Below, one piece after another: positions 36,461 through 44,163 of a stretch of 64,000 bases of DNA; position 1 is the first letter of the stretch; each line of letters begins with the position of its first letter. The notes under the pieces are model-generated. The model was not told the origin of the DNA and ran no database searches. It worked only from the letters and a program-made list of their open reading frames with translations. Both the position numbers and the translations under genes were made by a program. Origin of the DNA: Candidatus Krumholzibacteriota bacterium (GTDB lineage: Bacteria; Krumholzibacteriota; Krumholzibacteriia; LZORAL124-64-63); the NCBI GenBank assembly GCA_024275485.1, contig JAJRZA010000017.1:1-64000 (forward strand). Reading direction: 5' to 3'.

Positions 36461-38622
36461 CAGGCACACAGGATGGAGCCAGCAAAGTCCGCTTCTGGGC
36501 TGGGGTGAAGCTCAGGCATCAGGAAGATTCCACCTTCCTGTTGCACCCAGTTGCCATGCTCAAGGCCTACAAACTGGCCGACCTGCGACCGGATATGGTG
36601 GCCGGGCTGACCATTGCCGTGGTCCTGTTGCCCCAGGCCATTGCCTATGCCATGATTGCCGAACTGCCCCCGGAAGTGGGTTTGTACGCGGCCATTGTGG
36701 GGGCCATTGTTGGGGCGCTGTGGGGAAGCAGTCTGCATTTGCACACCGGGCCGACCAACGCCAGCAGTTTATTGGTCCTGGCCTCGCTGGTGACGGTGGC
36801 CCAGCCGGGAACTCCTGAATTCATCGCCGCCGCGGGTTACCTGGCGGTTCTGGTTGGCCTGATCAAACTGGTCATGGGTATGGCGCGTCTGGGGGTCCTG
36901 GTCAATTTTGTTGCTGACAGCGTGGTGGTGGGTTTCACCGCGGGGGCCGGTATTCTGATCAGTTTGAACCAGTTGAAACACCTGTTGAGGGTGGATCTGC
37001 CGGCCTCTCCCGAGATTCTTGAAACCATTGGATCCCTGGTTGCCAATCTTGATCGGTGGCATCAACCAAGTTTGTATTTGGGACTGGGCACCATCGTCCT
37101 GGTGGCGTTGCTGAAACAATTCATGAGCAAATTGCCGGCAGCGCTGATCGGCATGGTCGCTGCTTCGGTGGTCACGGGTGTTCTGAAACTTGATGAGCAA
37201 GGTGTGCAGGTGCTGGGGGCCATTCCCCGCACTTTGCCTCCCCTGAAAGGATTGCCCCTGCTTTCTCCGGACTTGCTGTGGAAGCTGACTGCAGGCGCCC
37301 TGGCCGTATCGGCCATTGGTCTGGTGGAAGCGATCAGCAGCGCCCGCAGCATCGCCGCCCGCAGTGGTCAGCATTTGAATAGCAATCAGGAATTTGTGGG
37401 ACAGGGATTGGCCAGCATCGCTGCTGGTTTCTTTTCCGGTTATACCGTAAGCGGATCTTTCACCCGGTCGGCCATCAACTACGAATCCGGTGGACGCACG
37501 CCTTTGGCCAATGTCTTCTCGGGACTCTTTGTGCTGGTTGCCATGATGGTTTTTGCGCCCTTGGCCGTGTATTTGCCGCGAACCGCCCTGGCGGGTGTGC
37601 TTTTGGTGATCGCCTACGGCATGGTTGATCGCCAGGAGATGAAGAAGATCCTGCACACCAGCCGAGGCGACAGTTGGGTCATGATCTCCACCATGTTGGC
37701 GACGGTTTTGCTACCCTTGGAATTTGCCGTTCTGGCCGGCATGCTGGTTTCTTTCGCCCGCTATCTTATCAAGAGTTCCACCCCGACGGTTGTATCGGTT
37801 ATACCCGACAGCAGTTTCCGTCATTTCGAGCCCGCGGTCAATTGTGCGGTGTGCCCGCAACTGGGTGTCGTTCGGGTTGAGGGGTCTCTTTATTTTGGCG
37901 CGGTGCACCATGTTGAGGAGCAGATCAGGCAAAACCAGGAGGCAAATCCCCGTCAAAAATTCCTGCTCCTGCGCTTACACATGGTGGATCATTGCGACGT
38001 CAGTGGCATTCACATGCTCGGTGGTGTGGTGGCCGGATATCGTCGTCGCGGGGGGGATGTCTTTCTTGATGGAGTGCGCCCCAAGGTTATGGAGATGATT
38101 CATCTTTATGGTTTTGACGAAATGCTCGGGTTGGACAATATTCTCAATGAAGCCGATACCATCAGCCATCTTTTCCATAAAGTTCTGCACCCGGGGTTTT
38201 GCGTGTACGATTGCCGGGAACGGGTTTTCGCCGAGTGTCAGGCAATTCCCAAGGATGATCACGCGGCGCATCTTCCAGAGGATACCGATATACCCGATCA
38301 CGATATCGACCTGGTCACGCCCACAGCCCTGAAACTCCTGCTGGACGATCCCTACGATGAAATCGTTCTGCTCGATGTGCGGGAGGCTTCGGAATTCAAA
38401 AAATGGCATATTCCCGAGTCCATCAATATGCCCCTGCGCCAGCTGGCGGACGATGTGCCCATGGTGACCACGGAGCAATCGGTGGTTTTTGTCAGTCGCA
38501 TTGGTCGCCGCAGCGCCCTCGCCGCCGTGATCATGCAGGATTCCGGGCTGTTTAGAGTGTTCAATCTCAAGGGTGGCATGTTGGCCTGGGAGGCCTCCGG
38601 CTTCCCACTGGCCGTGGAGTAG
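36457..38622 (+). CDS. SulP anion transporter with STAS and degenerate rhodanese domains
   Basis: 721 residues. The GTG at 36457 overlaps the GlpX-like stop, implying coupling; an internal ATG at 36556 lies just before the first helix. The SulP core spans about 35-460 (DMVAGLTIAVVLLPQAIAYA, LPPEVGLYAA, SAIGLVEAISSARSIAARSG, YTVSGSFTRSAINYESG). A STAS domain follows (about 490-590) with the conserved DVSGIHML loop. The last 100 residues are a rhodanese fold (VLLDVREASEFKKWHIPESI, NLKGGMLAWEASGFPL), but the active-site loop reads SRIGRRS, with Ser in place of the catalytic Cys. It probably imports sulfate or another anion. The rhodanese domain is more likely regulatory or substrate-binding than catalytic. 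Confidence 0.9.
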   Translation: MTGTQDGASKVRFWAGVKLRHQEDSTFLLHPVAMLKAYKLADLRPDMVAGLTIAVVLLPQAIAYAMIAELPPEVGLYAAIVGAIVGALWGSSLHLHTGPTNASSLLVLASLVTVAQPGTPEFIAAAGYLAVLVGLIKLVMGMARLGVLVNFVADSVVVGFTAGAGILISLNQLKHLLRVDLPASPEILETIGSLVANLDRWHQPSLYLGLGTIVLVALLKQFMSKLPAALIGMVAASVVTGVLKLDEQGVQVLGAIPRTLPPLKGLPLLSPDLLWKLTAGALAVSAIGLVEAISSARSIAARSGQHLNSNQEFVGQGLASIAAGFFSGYTVSGSFTRSAINYESGGRTPLANVFSGLFVLVAMMVFAPLAVYLPRTALAGVLLVIAYGMVDRQEMKKILHTSRGDSWVMISTMLATVLLPLEFAVLAGMLVSFARYLIKSSTPTVVSVIPDSSFRHFEPAVNCAVCPQLGVVRVEGSLYFGAVHHVEEQIRQNQEANPRQKFLLLRLHMVDHCDVSGIHMLGGVVAGYRRRGGDVFLDGVRPKVMEMIHLYGFDEMLGLDNILNEADTISHLFHKVLHPGFCVYDCRERVFAECQAIPKDDHAAHLPEDTDIPDHDIDLVTPTALKLLLDDPYDEIVLLDVREASEFKKWHIPESINMPLRQLADDVPMVTTEQSVVFVSRIGRRSALAAVIMQDSGLFRVFNLKGGMLAWEASGFPLAVE

Positions 38623-38628
38623 GGACTC

Positions 38629-39525
38629 TTGAAGGATCAACGCAAAGCCATGCTGTTTGGTTTGTTGGCCGTGTTGGCCTGGTCAACCGTGGCGACTGCG
38701 TTCAAGCTTGCCTTGCAGCGCATGGATCATTTCCAACTGCTTTTTTTGGCCAACGTTTTTTCCCTGCTGTCGCTGGGTATCGTATTGTCGGCCCAGGGTC
38801 GGCTGAAAAAAATTCTCCAGGTGACTCGTCGTCAGCTGGGGATGTGCGCGGGCTTGGGGATCCTCAATCCGTTTCTCTACTACCTGATATTGTTCAAGGC
38901 ATACGCCCTGTTGCCCGCCCAGGTGGCACAACCCCTTAACTATACCTGGGCGCTTACTCTTTCCTGGTTGGCGGTTCCCATTCTGGGGCACCGTTTGCGT
39001 TGGCGGGACGCCCTTGCCGGGGCCATTTGTTATGGCGGTGTTCTGATAATCACTACTGGCGGTGATTTTCGCACCTGGCAGATGGACAGCGTCCTGGGTG
39101 TGGTCCTTGCATTGGCCAGCACCCTGATCTGGGCATTATACTGGTTGTCCAATGCCCGACTGCGATTTGACCCGGTGGGTGGATTGTTTCTGGGGTTCCT
39201 TTTTTCGTTGCCACCGGTGGTTCTGGTCACCTGGTTGTTTTCGGATTTCAGCATTTCCGCCAGCGGCGTGGCTTTGGGGGCCTACGTTGGCGCGGTGGAA
39301 ATGGGGTTTACCTTTGTGCTTTGGTTGACGGCCATGCGTTTGACTTCGTCGACAGCCCGGTTGGCCAATTTGATTTTCCTTTCTCCATTTTTGAGCCTGG
39401 TGTTTATTCATTTTGTTTTGGGTGAGCATATCAGGGTGGCTACGATTCCCGGTTTGATCCTGATAATTGTCGGCCTCTGGTGGCAATCCGTTGGAAGGGC
39501 TGGGGAGTCCGGGTTGGAAATTTGA
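38629..39525 (+). CDS. DMT-superfamily (EamA) permease
   Basis: 298 residues forming about ten membrane helices in two EamA repeats. The first starts AMLFGLLAVLAWSTVATAFK, the second VLGVVLALASTLIWALYWL, and each ends in a 'metabolite exporter' helix pair (PLNYTWALTLSWLAVPIL; SPFLSLVFIHFVLGEHI). The TTG at 38629 is used as start because it follows the SulP stop by six bases; the ATG at 38650 is equally possible. It exports or imports a small metabolite in the inner membrane; substrate unknown. Probably co-transcribed with the transporter upstream. Confidence 0.88.
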   Translation: MKDQRKAMLFGLLAVLAWSTVATAFKLALQRMDHFQLLFLANVFSLLSLGIVLSAQGRLKKILQVTRRQLGMCAGLGILNPFLYYLILFKAYALLPAQVAQPLNYTWALTLSWLAVPILGHRLRWRDALAGAICYGGVLIITTGGDFRTWQMDSVLGVVLALASTLIWALYWLSNARLRFDPVGGLFLGFLFSLPPVVLVTWLFSDFSISASGVALGAYVGAVEMGFTFVLWLTAMRLTSSTARLANLIFLSPFLSLVFIHFVLGEHIRVATIPGLILIIVGLWWQSVGRAGESGLEI

Positions 39526-39532
39526 TTTATCA

Positions 39533-39672
39533 GTGTCCCACTGTCCCATCGGCGCCACACATTGCGACACTTTTACGGGACACTTATATATCAATTGCTC
39601 ATCCCTTGAATTGCACAAATGTCATGCCAGTTTTGTAAGTTGTTTTTTCCAAACAACATAACTTGTGTCCCA
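39533..39672 (+). promoter_or_regulatory. Repeated TGTCCC octamers, possible activator sites
   Basis: The octamer (G/C)TGTCCC(A/G) occurs at 39533-39540 and 39541-39548 (tandem), inverted at 39576-39583, and again at 39665-39672 beside the -24 box. Clustering upstream of a sigma-54 promoter is what enhancer-binding activator sites look like. The regulator is unknown. Confidence 0.4.
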
Positions 39673-39678
39673 TGTTTC

Positions 39679-39694
39679 TGGCATCTCCTTTGCA
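39679..39694 (+). promoter_or_regulatory. Predicted sigma-54 promoter
   Basis: TGGCATCTCCTTTGCA has the -24 GG and -12 GC dinucleotides exactly 10 bp apart, with only the base after TGGCA departing from the TGGCAC-N5-TTGCA consensus. It predicts a start at about 39705, directly before the three-hairpin RNA. Confidence 0.6.
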
Positions 39695-39704
39695 GTGCGT
39701 ATTA

Positions 39705-39845
39705 GTATATTCTCTCCTGAACCCGGCCATTTGAGCGAGGGGCCGGATTCAAAAAGCAGCGGGGCCGGAAGGGCGAACCCGGCTCCGCTGCCCCCCAAAA
39801 AATCCGGATGGTCTCTTGAGCGAGCGGACCATCCGGGTTTCTCTT
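39705..39845 (+). ncRNA. Candidate sigma-54-driven small RNA with three stem-loops
   Basis: Three strong hairpins stand in a row. Stem 1 is 39719-39728 with 39741-39750 (9 of 10 paired); stem 2 is 39756-39768 with 39779-39791 (13 pairs, one G-U); stem 3 is 39800-39813 with 39827-39840 (14 pairs, one G-U), followed by TTTCTCTT as a terminator-like end. Loops 1 and 3 both contain TTGAGCGAG, and loop 2 has the similar GGGCGA, so the loops may be repeated target-binding sites. No reading frame fits the structure. It lies between the DMT permease and ilvE with its own sigma-54 promoter, about 140 nt long. No known RNA family is assigned. Confidence 0.5.
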
Positions 39846-39909
39846 ATTGTGATAACACTTCCTTCACCTTCTTGATTTCAGTGGCACAATTGACGAAATT
39901 TGGAAGGAC

Positions 39910-39945
39910 GGAATCCCCTGAAACCGGGGTGTTTCCCCCCTTTTT
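39910..39945 (+). terminator. Terminator or attenuator hairpin upstream of ilvE
   Basis: GGAA-T-CCCC (39910-39918) pairs with GGGG (39926-39929) and TTCC (39933-39936), followed by CCCC and TTTTT at 39941-39945. It lies about 50 bp before the ilvE ribosome site. It could end the small-RNA transcript or attenuate ilvE. Confidence 0.4.
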
Positions 39946-39996
39946 GCACCGACCAGGGTTTTGCATCCAACGCCCACAGACCATGAGGAGATCGGG

Positions 39997-41070
39997 ATGA
40001 ACATCAAGATCACCAGAAATTCAAATCCCCAGCCCGTGCCCACCGGCGATTTCGGCTTCGGCTCCATCTTCACGCCGCATATGTTCCGCATGGATTTTTC
40101 CGACGGCGCCTGGGGTGATCCCACCATCGTACCTTATGGTCCCTTCATCCTGGATCCTGCCTGCAAGGTGCTGCACTACGGGCAGGAAATTTTTGAGGGC
40201 ATGAAGGCCTACCACAATCCTGGTGATGGTTCGGTGCACATGTTCCGGCCGGACATGAACATCAAACGTTTCACCATATCCTGTGAACGCATGTGCATGC
40301 CCAAGGTGGACGAGGACCTGTTCATGCAAGCCCTGGAAACCCTGATCGACCTGGATCGCCAATGGGTTCCCGAGAGCCCCAACGCCTTGTACATCCGGCC
40401 GACCATGATCAGCACCCAGGTGGGTTTGGGTGTCAAATCCAGCACTGACTATATCTTCTATATCATCATCGGCCCGGTGGGTTCGTATTTCGCCGGCGGC
40501 ATCACTCCCTTGCGTCTGCGCGCCGAAGAACGGTACGTGCGCTCGGCTCGCGGGGGTGTTGGTTTCGCCAAAACCGGTGGCAACTACTCCGCGGCTTTGC
40601 TGCCCATTCAGCAGGCCCAGGATGCCGGCTTCGACCAGATCATCTGGCTTGATGCCAAAGAGATGAAAACCGTTGAGGAGATGGGGGCCATGAACATCGC
40701 CTTCGTCTATGAGGACAAAATCATCACCGCTCCCACCGGCGATACGATTTTGAATGGCGTGACCCGGGATTCAGTGGGTGTATTATTGGGTGATATGGGG
40801 TACAATTGGGTCGAGGAGCATCCACCCATCGCCCAGGTTTGTGAAGACGCGCGCAGCGGCAAGTTGAAAGAAGTGCTGGCGTGCGATACCGCAGCGGTGG
40901 TGACCCCGGTGGGGTTGATCCATTACAAGGGGGCCAATCACACCATTGCCGACGGCAACGAAGGCGAATTGACCAGAAAACTGCGGGAAACCCTGACGGG
41001 AATCCACACCGGCGGCAGTGAGCTGCATCCGGAGTGGATCCACAAGGTGCCCGTGATCGAAAACGTCTGA
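39997..41070 (+). CDS. ilvE: Branched-chain amino acid aminotransferase
   Basis: About 357 residues from the ATG at 39997 (MNIKITRNSNPQPVP), with GAGGAG upstream. It is the PLP fold-type IV, long BCAT form: VLHYGQEIFEGMKAY, NALYIRPTMISTQVGLGV, GGVGFAKTGGNYSAALLP with the PLP-binding Lys in AKTGGNY, and EEMGAMNIAFVYEDKI for cofactor contacts. It performs the last step of valine, leucine and isoleucine synthesis (and the first of their breakdown) with glutamate as amino donor, in the cytoplasm. It stands alone, followed by a strong terminator; no other ilv/leu gene is present. Confidence 0.95.
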   Translation: MNIKITRNSNPQPVPTGDFGFGSIFTPHMFRMDFSDGAWGDPTIVPYGPFILDPACKVLHYGQEIFEGMKAYHNPGDGSVHMFRPDMNIKRFTISCERMCMPKVDEDLFMQALETLIDLDRQWVPESPNALYIRPTMISTQVGLGVKSSTDYIFYIIIGPVGSYFAGGITPLRLRAEERYVRSARGGVGFAKTGGNYSAALLPIQQAQDAGFDQIIWLDAKEMKTVEEMGAMNIAFVYEDKIITAPTGDTILNGVTRDSVGVLLGDMGYNWVEEHPPIAQVCEDARSGKLKEVLACDTAAVVTPVGLIHYKGANHTIADGNEGELTRKLRETLTGIHTGGSELHPEWIHKVPVIENV

Positions 41071-41094
41071 TCCGGCCAGGATCAGAGAGTTTTC

Positions 41095-41137
41095 CCAGGA
41101 GCCTGTTCCCTTTGGGGTGCAGGCTCCTGGCTTATTT
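41095..41137 (+). terminator. Rho-independent terminator after ilvE
   Basis: CCAGGAGCCTG (41095-41105) and CAGGCTCCTGG (41120-41130) form a perfect 11-bp stem, followed by a T-rich stretch (CTTATTT). Confidence 0.8.
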
Positions 41138-41161
41138 GGGATTCAGGAGCAGGGGATGAGT

Positions 41162-41368
41162 TCACCGACTATGTAAACTCTCTCCGCAAACAGTGCACTG
41201 TTCCATTCTCTTTTTCCCCCAACTCAAAACCGGAACAAAGAACAAAGTGAAACGTTGAGAGGTTTCCACCCGCCGCCACTGGGTGTGGTTGTTGCATCGA
41301 CGGCAGGTGCGAAATTCGCCGGGGCCCACATCCTTGATATGTTGGCCAAAACCAAAAAGAAAGAACAT
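41162..41368 (-). CDS. Small zinc-ribbon protein
   Basis: 68 residues, start chosen from CGGAG seven bases before the ATG. It begins MFFLFGFGQHIKDVGPGEF, typical of the small zinc-ribbon family. Two Cys pairs, C-x2-C (TCRRCNN, about 22-25) and C-x2-C (QCTVCGE, about 58-61), can bind one zinc, with FTLFFVPVLSWGKK between. The function of this family is unknown; the zinc ribbon suggests nucleic-acid or protein contact. It lies alone downstream of the LysM amidase on the same strand. Confidence 0.8.
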   Translation of the reverse strand: MFFLFGFGQHIKDVGPGEFRTCRRCNNHTQWRRVETSQRFTLFFVPVLSWGKKRMEQCTVCGESLHSR

Positions 41369-41395
41369 GATTAACTCCGGTTACCTCATGATGGA

Positions 41396-43081
41396 TTATG
41401 GATCAGCCAACCCGTTCAAAAGCGCTTGCACGACTTTTTCCGCATCACGCCGCCGCAACTGTTCGTAACGCACGGCCCAGATGTGATCATCAAAGGCCAG
41501 GTTGCGCATTTCCACCAGCAACTTGTAGGTGGCCGGGTTGTTGCGCAGCACACCCAGGCTGCGACCCCTGGCCTTGGCGCCGGCGCCCATATAAGGCAGA
41601 AGGTTCTCAGCAAGCTTGCGGCTGGTATGATCGATATTGCCCCTGCTGTGATAATAAAGAAGCGTAACCACTTCGCCCGACGGCGGATCGTTGTCGGCGT
41701 GAAAACTCAGAAACACCTGCTTCTTCTTGGGCACATCCTCCAACGCCCGGCGCGTAATTTCAACCCGTTCGTTGAGATACTTTTGCCCACCCTTGGGCCA
41801 GGTCGCCGGGTGGTTGCGACTGTTCCACTTCCGGTCGTTGAAGACTTCGTTTCTATCGTGAACAAAGGTCCTGTTGACCGGTGAGTTGCCGCGCAGCAGG
41901 TGGTTGGGACTGATAATCGTCAGGGTTGCTGCGGCCCCGTGCAGTTTCAACAATGCATACACCCGCAGGGCCATGTCGTAGGCGTATTCGTCTTCAACAA
42001 TATAGGAGATCTGACCGGCGGAATCTGTGGTGCGCACGATGGCGCCCGGATCAATTCCACCGTGTCCAGGGTCGATCACGAAATGCCAGCCTTCGAAGCG
42101 GTTGCCCAGCGGTGGCATCGCCGTGAGGGTCTGGTCGAATTTGGTCAGCAATTTTTGGGCATGGTTGAAACTGACCAGGGGGTTGATGCTGCTCTCTTCG
42201 TGGTAGGTCCGGCTGGTCTGTTGTTTGGCCCGAGGTTTCTCGTAATAGTATGGCCCGTTGCCGGGGCGCAGTCGTTGCACCTTGGCCACCTTGACTGCCA
42301 GATTATCCCAATCGATGGTGGCGGGACCAGTCGACGAAGCGTCTGGAGCCACGGCTCCGGGTATGGGGCGCACCCGCAGTTTCTGGTCGGGATGGATCAC
42401 GGAACCACGAAGATCGTTCAATCGGCGCAATTCGCTGAGGCTCATCTGGTGCAAGCGGGCGATTTCCGTGAGATTGTCCCCGCGCTGAACCGTGTAGACG
42501 GCCGTCAGCTTGGTGGCTCCATTGCTCAGTTGCAACTCCTGGCCAATGAGGATCCGGTCGCTTTTCAGGTTGTTGATTTTTTTGAGTTCTTCCACCGTCA
42601 TGCCGTAGGCCCGGGCGATTTCCCAAAGGGCGTCACCGCGCTCGACAACGTGTGTGGTGAGTTCCACATCACGCAATCGCAGCTTCTGACCCACATAAAT
42701 TCGATCGCTGCCCAGGTCGTTGATGCGCATGAGGAGTTTGACGGTTGTGCCCTTGCGCCTGGCAATGTGCGACAGATTGTCACCGCGCACCACCACATAG
42801 ACGGCATCATCGGAAGGTTTCTGTCCCACTTTCAGAACCTGTCCGATCATGATGCGATCACCGGTCAGGCCATTCCACTGGCGCAGATTCTCTATGGACG
42901 TTTTGTGTTTCCGGGCCAGGCTGGTCAGGCTTTCCCCGCGCTTTACCGTGTGGGTGATCCACTCGGCGGCAAACAGTTCGCCGGCAGTGGCCAGAAGTAG
43001 AAGCAGAAGCAGGGCCAGGATGCGAAGCAGGCGTTGACGGATACCAATCCTCCTTGATTGGCAATATGGTTCTTGCGGCAC
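41396..43081 (-). CDS. Cell-wall amidase with four LysM domains
   Basis: About 561 residues from the GTG at 43081, with CGGAG six bases upstream; an ATG at 43144 would place the start almost at the divergent gene. A basic, Leu-rich signal (RLLRILALLLLLLLATAGELF) precedes four LysM repeats (about 45-270; HTVKRGESLTSLARKHKTS, VYVVVRGDNLSHIARRKGTT, THVVERGDALWEIARAYGM, VYTVQRGDNLTEIARLHQM). An N-acetylmuramoyl-L-alanine amidase (Amidase_3) domain follows at about 325-560 with the zinc motif VIDPGHGGIDPGA and the later SFHAD. It cuts peptide stems from peptidoglycan in the periplasm. The LysM domains hold it to glycan. Confidence 0.9.
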   Translation of the reverse strand: MPQEPYCQSRRIGIRQRLLRILALLLLLLLATAGELFAAEWITHTVKRGESLTSLARKHKTSIENLRQWNGLTGDRIMIGQVLKVGQKPSDDAVYVVVRGDNLSHIARRKGTTVKLLMRINDLGSDRIYVGQKLRLRDVELTTHVVERGDALWEIARAYGMTVEELKKINNLKSDRILIGQELQLSNGATKLTAVYTVQRGDNLTEIARLHQMSLSELRRLNDLRGSVIHPDQKLRVRPIPGAVAPDASSTGPATIDWDNLAVKVAKVQRLRPGNGPYYYEKPRAKQQTSRTYHEESSINPLVSFNHAQKLLTKFDQTLTAMPPLGNRFEGWHFVIDPGHGGIDPGAIVRTTDSAGQISYIVEDEYAYDMALRVYALLKLHGAAATLTIISPNHLLRGNSPVNRTFVHDRNEVFNDRKWNSRNHPATWPKGGQKYLNERVEITRRALEDVPKKKQVFLSFHADNDPPSGEVVTLLYYHSRGNIDHTSRKLAENLLPYMGAGAKARGRSLGVLRNNPATYKLLVEMRNLAFDDHIWAVRYEQLRRRDAEKVVQALLNGLADP

Positions 43082-43164
43082 AGTCAGCTCCGATGATATT
43101 CTTTCTTTTGCATTAGCGCAATGGAAACAGCGGCAACCCAACACGTCGGCAAAAAAGGACCTGC

Positions 43165-43953
43165 ATGAAAAACCTGAAACTTGACCGTCCCCTGGCGGTG
43201 TTCGATCTCGAAACCACGGGCATCAATCCCGACAAGGACCGCATTGTGCAGATAGCCATCATCAGAATTGAGCCCGATGGTCGGCGCACCACTTTCGAAA
43301 CCATGGTCAATCCCGAGATGCCCATCCCGCCGGAGGCCAGCAAGGTGCACGGCATCAAGGACGAAGACGTGCGCGACAAGCCCACCTTCAGTCAAATTCG
43401 CCGCGAGGTGGAGGAGTATTTGCAGGATGCGGCCCTGGCCGGCTTCAATTCCATCAACTTTGATACTCCTTTGCTGATGGCCGAACTGAAGCGGGTCGAG
43501 GCGGATCTGGATTTGCGAGGCGTCAAACAACTGGATGCCATGCGCATCTTTCACACCATGGAGCGCCGCGATCTGACGTCGGCCTTCCGATTCTATTGCG
43601 ACGAAGAACTGGTGGGTGCCCACTCCGCGCTGGCCGACACCGAAGCCACCCTGGCCATCCTCGACGCCCAGATTGGTCGTTACGAAGAAGTGCCTGATGA
43701 GGTTGAAGAACTGCACCGCTTCTGCAATCCCCACGAAGGCAAATTTGTCGATCACCGTCGCAAGTTTATCTGGGACGACAACAACGAAGCCGTTTTCACC
43801 TTTGGTAAATACCAGGGCCAGAGTTTGCCCGAGGTCTGCAAGGACCAGCGGGGTCGCGGGTACCTGGAATGGATGCTGGGCAAGGACTTCAACGAAGAGG
43901 TCAAGGATATCCTCCGCTCAGCCTTGGACGGGGTTTTTCCCAAACGGCAGTGA
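43165..43953 (+). CDS. DnaQ-like 3'-5' exonuclease with C-terminal DUF3820-type domain
   Basis: 262 residues with AAGGA upstream. The N-terminal 170 residues are a DEDDh exonuclease: AVFDLETTGINPDKDRIVQIA (Exo I), GFNSINFDTPLL (Exo II), and HSALADTEATLAIL (Exo III with His and Asp). The last 80 residues carry FTFGKYQGQSLPEVCKD and GYLEWMLGKDF, the small domain known as DUF3820. It is probably a cytoplasmic proofreading, repair or RNA-trimming exonuclease. Divergent from the LysM amidase, with about 80 bp between the two starts. Confidence 0.9.
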   Translation: MKNLKLDRPLAVFDLETTGINPDKDRIVQIAIIRIEPDGRRTTFETMVNPEMPIPPEASKVHGIKDEDVRDKPTFSQIRREVEEYLQDAALAGFNSINFDTPLLMAELKRVEADLDLRGVKQLDAMRIFHTMERRDLTSAFRFYCDEELVGAHSALADTEATLAILDAQIGRYEEVPDEVEELHRFCNPHEGKFVDHRRKFIWDDNNEAVFTFGKYQGQSLPEVCKDQRGRGYLEWMLGKDFNEEVKDILRSALDGVFPKRQ

Positions 43954-44074
43954 TGGCTGGAAACTGCCCCTTTCTTGCCGTAATTGGCCACCCATAAATC
44001 AGCGATATTTTTTTATTTTCATTGTAAGTTTTTTGGTTGCTTCCATTTAGTCGTGTTTTTTTCATCTCCAGAAA

Positions 44075-44092
44075 TTGGAACAAGTGTTGCAT
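44075..44092 (+). promoter_or_regulatory. Predicted sigma-54 promoter of the pseudopilin/HDOD pair
   Basis: TTGGAACAAGTGTTGCAT matches the sigma-54 consensus, with GG and GC exactly 10 bp apart and one mismatch in the -24 element. It lies about 70 bp before the ATG at 44164. The rest of 43954-44163 is AT-rich with no gene. Confidence 0.55.
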
Positions 44093-44163
44093 ATTGACCA
44101 TCGAGATTTGTTTCAATGGCCAAACGCCATGTATCTCTCAATGGAATCGAGCATGGGAAAATC

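Noticed and set aside
35459-37656. Long minus-strand frames opposite GlpX and SulP genes
   Set aside because: Shadows; Gln/His-rich translations typical of antisense of GC-rich genes.
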